Assembly (NCBI GenBank): GCA_037349315.1
Contig: JBAIAC010000018.1
Span: 6,882,001 to 6,946,000, forward strand
DNA length: 64,000 nt
DNA from: Chelydra serpentina
Lineage: Eukaryota; Chordata; Testudines; Chelydridae
Reading direction: 5' to 3'
Below, in pieces: positions 46,601 to 58,600 of this stretch. Position 1 is the stretch's first letter. Every line of letters starts with the position of its first letter. Both the position numbers and the translations under genes were made by a program. The notes beneath the pieces were generated by a model. It did not search any database and was not told where the DNA came from. It worked only from the letters and a program-made list of their open reading frames with translations.

Positions 46601-49600
46601 AAAGAAGATGGGCTATACTTCAAATAAGTATTTTGAACATCCAAAACAGTTTTAATTGTATAGTCAGATTCATGAAAAAACTAATTCAACAAAACTGAGA
46701 GGAACAGATTACAATTTTGGGATTTACCTCACACAAAATGGAAAAATGTGAAAAAAAACCATTTAAGGAATTAATTCACCCATTTATACGTAAAACTAAT
46801 TTATTAATACTATTAAAATATATAAATTAATACCATCAACATATATAAAATACTTCAGCATATTAATCCTGTCTTTACTCACACAGTAGTTCCCTATCCT
46901 TTACTCAGATCTACCACATTTGAGTAACTATTTGAGATTGCTAATCCAGTAGTAAGGATTTTTTAAAATATATCTATCTATTGGGGGGTAGTACTGTATG
47001 ACTGGAGAATAGCTAATCTTAAACTTAAGAAGGGACAAAAATGATCCAGGCAATTACAGATCTGTTAGTCTAATCTCAGTAGTAATCAAGACTTTGGAAC
47101 AAATTATGAAGAAAAGAATAATTACATCCCTTTTTCTGTTTACCTCCATGAATGTAATGTAACATGTGCTCACCAAAGGTAAATCATGCCAAACTAACCT
47201 GATTTCCTTTTTTGAGAAAATAACTGATATTTTTAGATATGGGAAATCAGTAGATCTAATATACTTGGACTTCAGTAAAACATTTGACACGATATTGCCT
47301 GGGAAATTACTAGTTACATTAGAAAAGATGGGGGTTAGTACAACAATTGTTAGGTAGATATGGTACTGGCTAATGGACAGAAGGCAATGGGTTGTGCTGG
47401 AAGGTAACTATAAGACTGGAAGGTTATTAGTGGAGTTCCTCAAGAATCAGTTTTTGGACCAACCGTATTCAATATTTTTATTAATGACCTTGTCACAAAA
47501 AGTACATGTGCTAATGAAATTTGCTGATGATACAAAATTGGGGGGCACTGGCAATACAGAGGAGGATCCGCATATTATACAGGAATATCTGGATGACCTT
47601 GTAGAATAACAGAAATGGGATGAAATTCAATAGTACAAGGTGTAAGATCATACACTTAGTGTCTAATAATAAGAATTTCTGCTACAAGCGTGGGGCTCAT
47701 CAGATGGAAGGAAGCAATGGAAAAGAGACCTGGGTGTATTGTTTGATCACAAGCTGACGATAAGCCACCAATGTGATGTGGCTGCAAAAAAGGCAAATGT
47801 GATCATAGGATGCATCAGGCAAGACATTTCCAGTAGAGATAGAGAAATATTAATGCCATTGTACATGGCACTGGTAAGAGCTCATTTGGAATACTGGGTA
47901 CAATTCTCATTATCCATGTTGAAGACAGAAAAATTTAAACTAGAACAGATGCAGAGAAGCACTACGTAGGAAGATCAGGGAAATAGAGGGCCTATCTTAT
48001 GAGAGGAGATTGTAAGAGCTTGATTTGTTTAACCTAGCAAAAAGGCGGCTAGGATATGAAAGATTGCTCTCTATAAATACATTGGGAGGGACGGGGATAG
48101 GGTAAACAGCTATTCAAGCTAAAGAACAATGCTGATACAACAACAAATGGGTATAACCCGGCCATGAACAAATGCAGGCTGGAAATTAGAGGGTTTCTAA
48201 CCAACAGAGGAATGAGGTTCTCGAACAGCCTCCCAATAGCAGTTGTGGGCACTAACAAATTAATTAGTTTTAAGGGAGAGCTGGACACATTTATGAGTGG
48301 GATTGTATGATGCAGTTGCTTGCAATGATAGGAGGCGGGGCTTGGCAGCCCTGGGGTCCCATCTGATATATGTCTTATATTCTTAAAGGTCACGCTTCAA
48401 GAGCCTGATGTCAGAATTACTATGGGTGACTCAAAGCGACATGCTGTGGCCACTGAACGTTGGTAGCACCCATATACAGTGAGTTCAAGTCTTGTCCATG
48501 GCAGCTTTCTCCGTACAGTAGAACCTCAGAGTTACAAACACCTGAGGAATGGAGTTTGTTCATAACTCTGAAATGTTCGTAATCCTAAATAAAATGTTAT
48601 GGTTGTTTTTTCAAAATTTAAAACTGAACATTGACTTAATACAGCTTTTAAACTTTACTATGCAGAAGAAAAATGCTTCTTTTAACTGTCTTAATTTAAA
48701 TGAAACGAGAACAGAAACAGTTTCCTTACCTCATCTAATCTTTTTTTGTAAATGTTCCCTTTATTTTTTTAGTAGTTTACGTTTAACAGTACTATACTAT
48801 ATTTTTCTGATTGCGTACTTCCAGTTCCAAAAGAAGTGTGTGGTTGACCAGACAATTTGTACCTCTGGTGTTCTCTTGTATGTGTTGCTCGCTGCCTGCA
48901 TTCTGTAGGGGCTCCTTCTGGAAGTTTTAAACTGGAAGCTTTGCTTTCAAGGTAAGAGTGGACATCTCAAAGTGCTCTAAAATCCTCATGCACACTCACA
49001 TTTTATGTATTGTCAAAGAAAATGACAAACAGAAAGATGATGAGAGACTCTAGTAAGCAGCAGCACTAGGGCAATCTAATCATGATGCATGCTCCGCACT
49101 AGTTTCCTGAACAATGGGACTGGGTGTAACCAAAAAGCAACTTTTATCAATGTTGGTATGATCAAAGGGGTTACTGAGCTTCGGGAAACAAACCCGTAAC
49201 AGGGAGCCCTATTCTAAACTGGCATACAGTTGATACTGACTAACGTACAGGATACTGCCATCAGACAAAAGAGTAACTTATGTTTTACGTTAAAAACAAT
49301 GTTTTTACTTTCTAAGAGAATTTATCCAATCTACACAAACCAAAAAGGACAACTATTGTTTTCATCCCTCAAAGTGCTGTCCTTGGGGAAAAAAGGTCCA
49401 AAGGAAATGCAAGACATTAGAAAATGTTCAGTCACGTGGCCCTTTATAAAACTTTTATAGCAAGCGTCAATGACAATTTCTCCCCCACCAAACTGCCATA
49501 AGGGTGAAAAAAAAAATAATCAAGCAAGCGTTGATCAAGCTACAAGGAAAATTTTAAAACGATACTCTAATCTAAAAGACAGAATTTTTTATCTTGACAG

Positions 49601-52600
49601 AATAAAAATCAAGGTGCAATCTTAACTGTGGTGGCTCTACTCTTCCACTATAATATTGCTGCACTACATTAGGCCCAGGGGTAGAATTAGTAATCCAAGC
49701 TGAGGTCATTTAATCAAGGGGTTCCTCTGACACAGCTCCCTCCAATAAGGAGCTGATTTTAATATTCAAATGAATCTAAAACCCATGTGCATAGTGTGAT
49801 TGTCTTGAAAATTTTAATGTTAGCTGTGAATGTATTAATACTTTTCTTCACAGTTCTAGCCCCTTGATTTTTAGTCTCACTTTGAAGAAGTATATTTTAG
49901 ACACCTTATAAATATGTAAGATAGAAGCACTGCCTTGTAGGTTTCACATCAGGTCTTCCACAGTCAATGTCATTTTGCCATGACAGCTCCTCAATAACTA
50001 TCTTGGGTTTGTTAACAGGTAGGGATATTTGCAATGTAGATTGGTACAATACTTTCAAAAGGAATGAACGTATATCACAATTTGTGTTATTCAAAAAAAT
50101 AAGTCTCCATTCAGTACCAGCATCTCTGCTCTAAAGATGAGCTAGATCTAGGAGATGCTTCTTTAGATTCTTTACCTGGAAGCTTAAGTGAATAATATCC
50201 ACATGCATAGGATACAAGAGGTGATGTGTTTATGTAAGTCAATACCTGAGTACTCCTTCCACTTGATCTTTGGTGTAGCCTTTCCCACTTTCACCTGCAG
50301 CAGACGCATTGCTGTCCTTTGTACTATTGGGCTTACTTTGATCATTGCCATTTGCTGGCTTTTGGCAGTATGGAGCATTCCCAGCAGTACTTCCATTCTT
50401 CATAATGGCCTCCAACAAAACTGTAAAGAGACAGTATAACCATAATATCATAATACACATTGCAGATGGAAGAGACCTATTAGGGTAGAGGCTCTGAAAC
50501 TTTTTCCATTACATGGACCACATTTTAAGAGATTGTCTTATGGATCCCCTGCTCACCTAGTCCACAACCCCTTCTATTCACAAACACAAAATTCTTGAAG
50601 CAACTATAGCAAGCAATTGCTTACAAGGGAAAGCATTTAGAAATTGGTAACTGGTTGACTCATACCCCCAGGTCTCCCCTCCTTCTTCTCTTCTAATGTA
50701 GCATCATAGAGTAGTGGAGACAGCTAGGCTGGTTCCTCACTTTCCAGCTGCTTTTACAGGCATTCATACCCCTCTTTGCAATGAATGCCCTAAATGCCTG
50801 AATAAGTACCTGGAAATAGAAAGGAGGAATCAGCTCTCCACAGACCATCATCAGTACACAGAGTCTGAGAACTATTGAAATAGGTTCATCTCCTAGGGAT
50901 CACTGCAGGACTGGCCCAACAACAGATATGAAGGTACTTATACGGAAATCTTGGGCTTAATTCTTGGCCCTTCTTCCTGGACCAACGGCTGGAAGTGCTA
51001 TACAAGGCAAAGTGCTGAGACTCAAGGAGCAGAAGTGTCTCATGTCACAACAGCAGATTCAGGAATGGTTCTCGGAGGATACAAAGTGAGTCTCAGCCAA
51101 TCTTCTTCATCTAGAAGGACAGTAATCTTAAGAAAAGCAATATGACAAGAAGGGTACACTCTGGACGGTGAGGACATGTGAAAGTAGTATATATCCCCAG
51201 AGCTCTGAAAAGAATACAAAAGACACCCTTCATTTCCAATAAAGAGGTGGCAATTCACAGAAACAGAAGTCATCGGGCATTGACGTTTCTATGGCCCGTT
51301 TACAAAGATAGTATATGGAGGGCTTGAAAAATAATAAATCCATTCACTTATTTGCTAGTACTGTAATGAGTAGGACACTTTCCCTGACTAGTGTGGGGTT
51401 TAAGCCATCAATTTGTGCAGAAGAATACACTTTTTTCTTTACAACAATATTAAGTTTCTAACACTTATGGCTGAGATACCCTACCAAATGTGAACTGAAC
51501 ACAAACCAATGGACTGTTGTCTTCCTGAGTCTGCAAACAGCTCCTATGTTTCTGCTGCTGATTAGAGATGACAAGCAGGAGCAGAGTGAAATTAACAAGA
51601 CTGATTAATTTCTCTTCTTACAGAGACAAGGTGTGTGAGGTAATATCTTTTATTGGACCAACTTACACAAATATCTTTTATTGGATCAAGCTTACACAAA
51701 GCTCTTCAGCTCATCTCTCTCACCAACAGAAGTTGGTCCAATAAAATATATTACCTCACCCACCTTGTCTCTTATATCCTGGGACTGATATAGCTATAGA
51801 AACACTGCATACAATTTCTCTGCTGTAATTCAGAACCCTCTGGGCAGGAGTGAAATTCCATAATCATGTGATCTAGTAGGACCAGTAGCTGTCTCTATGC
51901 CACTGGAGGATCACTTATACCTTGGACTTTAGAAATGCTGTGTGCTGGCAGGGTGGCACAAAGCAGCCACAAAGCAAGGCAGAATCTGGGCCTGTGTCTT
52001 TTGTAGAAACCAAGATGCCTGACTGTATCTATAGATACTGCTTGTACTTTTTTACTGGAGGAAACAAACCTTTACTGACCTACATCTAACTTCTTGATTA
52101 ACTTACTTTCCAAACACTGACACCTCTTCTACTGGGAAATTTTAAGAATGTTTGCAGAAATGAAGATGGGAATCTGGAAGAAGCTTACTAAGATATGTTT
52201 AAGCATAATCTTCAACAGTTAATTCCACTGTATCTTTACATGCAGCAAAGGAAACCCACTAATACTGAAGATTCTAATAATTATATCTAATTATAAAGAG
52301 GCATACATCACAAAAAACAAAAAGTGTTAAATAATAAAGAATTAAACTGCTTTCCTGAATGGTTGTGTTGCTGACTGCTGTTAAGCTGTTGTGACTAATC
52401 ACTCCACAAGATGTGCATTTCAGTGGAGGATAAGAGAATCTCTGTGAATACAAAAGAAATCTGCTAGCTCACTCTGATGGCTACAAGACCCATTGCAGGT
52501 CACTTCATTTTGCGTAATTAGCAAATAAATGTACCCATGTGATAAAAAATACTAACGCACTGCACTTATTCTGAAGGGTGTTGTTTAGATTTAATTATAA

Positions 52601-55600
52601 TCATATTGGACAACATACCAGAAGTCAGAAATATGAGATTTCATTAAAATACCACTTGCCATTACATCAATGAGAAGTAGGATGATACACAGAGATTTTA
52701 GTGAGAATTATCAAAGTGAGATAAGAGAGGTTCTACTGCAATTGATAAATCTGTGTGTTTGTTTTGGAATCCTTTGGGAATAAAGTTTCTATATAAATAA
52801 AATATCATTAACTCTATATACCATTAAATACCATTACAAGGTGCTCAGATACTACAGTGACGAGAGACAAGCAACGGCAGAAATGGATCACATCACAGTT
52901 CTTACAACTTTCCAGCCTGGAAGTGACAAAGGCATAATGCCCCCTATTTAGGGGTATCCTTGAAAGCCACTCTGATTCTTCAGCTACCAAGAACATGGCT
53001 GTTCATGTCTAACCTGGGCTGGGCCAACATCAATACAGTTTTGTGCTCCACGCTCTGCACTAGCTCCCAATCCATTTACAAGTGAAATTCAAAGTATTGA
53101 TTGTTGTCTGAAGACCTACCCTACAGCTGTCTCCAAGGTTGAACTCATGACACTAGTGGTAGGGCATACTCATACTGGGCCCTTAAATATCCTTCCCTCT
53201 TTTTAAAATTCCAACAGAGCTCAAATTTGCCAATTTTTAAGATGCAATGAAAGATGCACTGTGACTTGTTCCAATTTTGATTTCATGTAGTCAGTGGGTA
53301 TTTATCCCATCAACAGAACAACAAACTTTATCCTAACTTAAGGGGCTAACTTAGAAGCCAGAGCTATTGAAAAATCACTTTATAGAACAAGATGGCAGAC
53401 TACATAGGGAGATAAGTTATATAAACTATCCACAACACAATGATTTATAAATTCCTGAAGAAAAAGTTTCCACTCACTTTTTACGCTTGTTGGAGTTTTG
53501 TCATGTCATTAAATAACTCTGTTCTCTCCAAGAGGCTGGGGAAGAGAGAACTAGAACCCTAGGGTTCAAAAAAAGTACTAGATAAGTTCATGGTCCAGAA
53601 ATGGCTATTAGTCAGGATGGGCAGGGCTGCAAAACCATGCTCTGAAGCGTCCCTAGACCCTGTTTGCCAGAAGCTGGGAATGGGCGATAGGGGATGGATC
53701 ACTTGGTGATTACCTGTTCTGTTCATTCTCTCTGAAGTACCTGGCATTGGCCATGACCGAAGACAGGATACTGGGCTAGATGGATCATTGGTCTGACCCA
53801 GTATGGCCATCCTTATCTTCTTAAAACCTTTACATCCTTCTTGTAAAGTCTGCCACAACACACAGTAGTGGCTTGGATGACCTAGTGGTAAAAAACATCT
53901 AAGGCCTGTCTACACTAGCATTTTCATGATTACCACCATAGAGGGAGCTGCACTAGTGTGACAGTGGGAAATCTCCTAAAAAATAGTAGTGTAGTAAAAA
54001 GCCCCAAACACTTCTCAATAGTTTCCAGATCTTATAAAATTCTAGGGCATTCACCTGATGGTCCAAATATAATATAGTTAAACCCCCTCAAAAAAACAAA
54101 ACAAAACACCCCTTCAAAAGAACATTATTAAGGTTTCAAATCAAGCAAAGAGCCAGAACGAACGTTGCCCATGAAACTTTAATTTTGTCTGCTTGCATAT
54201 GTGTGCATTATCTTTAAATTACGTGATAGCATACTATTTTTCCCATAGGACCCCTGCTTCATTCACTGTAAAGAAGGGGCTAGAGTGGCCACATGTTCAG
54301 GGGTGGGGGAGAGAGTGCTTGGGACTCTGGGATATGGTTACTTTGACTCTGGTCTGTGCACTGCAGTGTGGACAACAGAGCACTAGGTTTGAGCATGGGT
54401 CAGAATATTCTTAACCTAGGGTTAAAATACAATGCAGATGCTCAAGCCCAAGGGTCCCTAACATAGGTCAACTACTCAGATCCCACTAACCCTGGGTTCA
54501 CACTGCAGTGTAGACATACTCTTAGGGCATGATATTTCATAGGTATTGGGCATCTGCAACTCTCATTGGCTTCAGATAGAACTGTAGGTGCTCAAACAAA
54601 TCAGTCTCTAGATGTCTCAAGTTGGATACCTGAAAAATGAAATGCACACAATCGGTGGTCATCTGCAAAAAAATTTCATTTAAGTGACTTGCTCAACATT
54701 ACATAGGAAGTCTGTGGTACAACAGATGATAGAGCACAACTCTCCTGGGTTACAATCAAGTGCCATAACCGCACAATTATCCTCTTTTCCTGCAGCCCTC
54801 TGTTTCATCCATGACACATGTGCCAGTTTCCACACCGAATAAAATAAGGGTCCTAAACATTATAGCCTCATTAAGCATCTACTCTGTGCAGTGAAGCAAA
54901 CACTTTGCAAAGAAAGGTATGCAGCAAAATTTCATTTTGCAGACATCACAGTCAAGCACATTTTTGACATCTTTATTCTGAGAGGCAGTGTGGCAAAGTG
55001 GGTGAAATTTAGGTCTGCCATATTAGTCTAGGCTGTATTCCCAAAAGTGGCCATGCACAAGTCTCAGAAACCTCACCTATAAAAAAATGGAAATTTTTGC
55101 CTGCCTCCTAAAGTAGGGGCATAAGACCATAGGCCAGTGGTCTCCAACCTTTACACGCCCAAGATCACTTTTTGAATTTAAGGGCAACCCAGGATCTATC
55201 CTGCCCCTTCTCTGAAGCCCCACTCTGCTCACTCCATCCCCACCTCTTTCCGTCGCTCACTCTCCGCCACCCTCACTTACTTTCACTGGGCTGGGGCAGG
55301 GAGTTGGGTTCAGGACGGGCGGTGTGGGCTCTGGGCTGGAGCCGAGGGGTTCGCAATGTGGGAGGGGGCTCTGGGCTGCGCCTGGGGCAGAGGATTGGGG
55401 TGCAGGAAGGGGTGAGGGGTGCAAGCTCTGGGAGGGAGTTTGGGCGCAGGAGGAGGTTGCAGGTTGGGTGGTGGAAGAGAAATGCTGGTCCAGCATAGCT
55501 GGGCCTGCTGTACTCATGCTACTCCTGGTCTTAATGCTGCAGACCCATTCGGAACCTGCCCATTGAAGGGAGCGGCACTTACCTTGGGCGGCTCCAGTCC

Positions 55601-58600
55601 CATGCTGCTCCTGGAAGCGGCTAGTGTGGCCCTGGGACGAGTGGGGGGGGGATTGCAATCTCCGGTGGTGCAGCAGGGCTTGCCAGTAAGGCAGGCTCTT
55701 TGCCTGCCCTGGCCCCACGCCGCTCCCAGAAGTGGCCAGTGCAGCCCTGGGGGCGGGAGGGAAGCAGATCTCCGCGCTCTACTCCTCTCTGCAGGCACCA
55801 CCCCCGCAGCTCCCATTGGCCACAGTTCCGTTCCTGGCCAATGGGAGCTGTGGGGGTGGTGCTCGCAGGCAGGAGCAGCGGAAGTGGCCAGCGCTTCCCT
55901 CCCGCCCCCAGGGCTGCACTGGCCACTTCTGGGAGCGGCGTGGGGCCAGGGCAGGCAAAGAGCCTGCCTTACTGGCAAGCCCTGCTGCACCACCGGAGAT
56001 CGCAATCAACCTGGAGAGTCTCCAGGATCGACCAGTCGATCGTGATCGACTGGTTGGTGACCACTGCCATAGGGACTGTGAAATGTACAAAATTATTAAC
56101 TCTAGTCAGTGTAAGAGGTGAGACTGAAACTCAGTCTCCTGGCTTCCAGCCCAATATTCCTTTTTATAGACAAAGGGTATTTTCATGAAGGCCATCCAGC
56201 TAAGCCATGGCAGGTGTTCTGGATTATCACAGGCTTTTGGTAACTTACTTAAGACATACAGGCAAAGTGGAAGAGGTGCAAAGTATGTGACAATGGATTT
56301 CCCTTGTCCTAATGACCCCAAATATATCTATATTTTATTTCAGAAGAAACAATCTACTTTAATTTAAAAAAATCAACAACAGATGTTGTAAGCCCTTACT
56401 TTTTGCTTGCTCACAAAATTTAACAGGTAGGCACAGGAGGGGGCCAAGTGTTTGGTAAATATATACCTGATATTACAGTAGGAACCTGCAGCACCTAGAG
56501 TTGATATTTTTGGAGCATCACCCTAGAGTGCACTTTTAATTTGAAATATTCTATGCTGCAGTATTTAATTTTGTGTGGAAATCTTCATTTCAGTAAAAAG
56601 AATAAAAGGAAACTTACTTATCCCCTGAAGAAAATAAAGGGAATTTAAGTGGAGACTGGAAACTCGACAAGTCATTGCATGCACTAACATCTAGAATAAA
56701 CTTCAGGCATAGCATGATTAGAAGACCCTAAGGCTTTGTCTACACTGTCACTTTACAGCGCTGAAACTTTCTCGCTCAGGGGTGCGGAACAACACCCCCC
56801 TGCGCAATGCAAGTTTCAGCGCTGTAAAGTGCCAGTGTAGACAGTGCACCAGCGTCGGGAGCCGCGCTCCCAGCGCTGGTAGCTACTCCCCTTGTGGGGG
56901 TGGTTTTTTTACAGTGCCGGGAAAGCTCTCTCCCAGCGCTGGTGCTGCGACTACACAGCCACATTAAAACGCTGCTGCAGCAGCACTTTACTGTTGGTAG
57001 TGCAGACATACCCATAGACAGGCAATGACCCTGCCGATAATGAAATTTGAAACCATGCTATTGTTTCCTCTAAAGAACCATCTTTACAACAACTGCTAGA
57101 AAGATGCTAATGCTTTTTCAAATTTCAGTGTGTAACTGGCCAAAGACTAGTATAAACCCAGTTCACAATGGAGTAGAGCAACTTGTACTAGTGCAGCGAA
57201 TCCTAGCGTAAAGCACATCCACAGTAATGGTTTGTCCCAATTCAGTCATGTTGGTGGCTAAAAGTGCAAATAACCCACAATAAATTCTTTCAACAAGAGA
57301 ACTAGGGATGTAAATACCGTTTTAAAAGTTAACCGTTTAAATGATTAAAAATGTCAGTCATTTAAGCAGACCTTCTCAACCTTTTTCTTTCCAAGCCTCC
57401 CCCCCAACATGCTATTAAAACTCCACGGCCCACCAGTGCCACAACAGTTTTTTTGCATATAAAAGCCAGCGTTGGCATTAGGGGGAAGCAAGCAGGGCAA
57501 CTGCATGGGGTGCACACCACAGGGGGCCCATGAAGCTAAGCTGCTCAGGCTTTGGTTTCAGCCCCAGGTGGTGGTGTCAGAGCAGTGTGAGGTTTCTGCC
57601 CTGGGTTCCAAAGAGTCTAATGCCAGCCCTGTTTGGCAGACCCCCTGAAACCTGCTCGCAGACCCCCCCAAGGGGCTTCAGACCCCTGATTGTGAACTAC
57701 TGATTTAAATGGTTAACCGATTAAGCGGCTGGGGCTGATCCCCCCCCCCCGGTCAATGTGGCTGGGCCCACTCCAGCCAGCGCAGGGATGCTGGGGCCGG
57801 CCAGCCAGCCCGGGGTTAACGGTTAAGGCGGGATAATCAGCAAGACTAATGCTTATGGGTTAACTTCTTACATCCCTAAAGAGAACATGGTAAATCAAAG
57901 TCATGTTCCTTCCAACTGTTTTAGCTAAGTACTAAGTGTTTTAGTGAAGTGCTTCTCTGAATTTCAACTAGCTCTTCAAGCCTTTTAGGGAATGTCTACA
58001 CAACAACTAGACACTGGCAGCTGGCCCGGGCCGTGTCTAGCTGCTGTGTAGAAATACTCTTTGGCAACTTGTATGAAATAGCAGTCTATGACCCAGTGCA
58101 GTAGAACTTGTGCTTGTTTAGGGTTGACTTGAATTCCTGATTCCAACCAAAGGATTCTCTTCCCAACTCCGCTTTCTCCTTTTAAATACCCAAACAGCCA
58201 ATCACCCAACAGTTAAACCTCTTACTGTTCGGTTTCCCTGTTACATGTCAACAGCCAGACCAGTCTGAATACAGCTGAACGAACAAACAAAGGAATCATT
58301 TTGGGTTCGCGTCTAGGGCCCTCGCCTTGGCCTACATCTGTATACACACATGTGCATAGTAGCACACGCGAAAATTTCTGTGCACATCACTTGAAGTCCG
58401 AGGTGAGCGATTTTCACAGGCACAAAGTCCACTGACATGTTCGGCTCCCTAGGGTGCCCCTGTGCTCATGGGACACCGCCACGAAGAGGGCGCATTGGGT
58501 GAAGGTGGCCCAGAGGTCACTGGTGTCTACCCTCCGGTGGTCGGGCCCTACCCAAGGCAGCCCAGGGGTGTTATGTTCGGCAAACCTAGAGGAAGGGAGG

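Larger units (their letters stand above)
43225..50245 (-). other. DNAJB14 intron 2 (7.0 kb)
   Basis: It holds the SINE, the nested fold-back repeat, a CR1 and a Tigger-like element listed above. Nothing else is recognised between 45190 and 46975 or 48880 and 50245. Confidence 0.5.

Noticed and set aside
47166..47969. Reverse-transcriptase-like frames as an active LINE gene
   Set aside because: Stops and frame changes separate the conserved motifs, so it is a decayed CR1.
55419..56188. Open frames of 129-208 codons on both strands, sharing peptides such as [13 protein letters not shown]
   Set aside because: The same peptides appear from opposite strands because the hAT element is a palindrome. 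There is no sign of a real protein.
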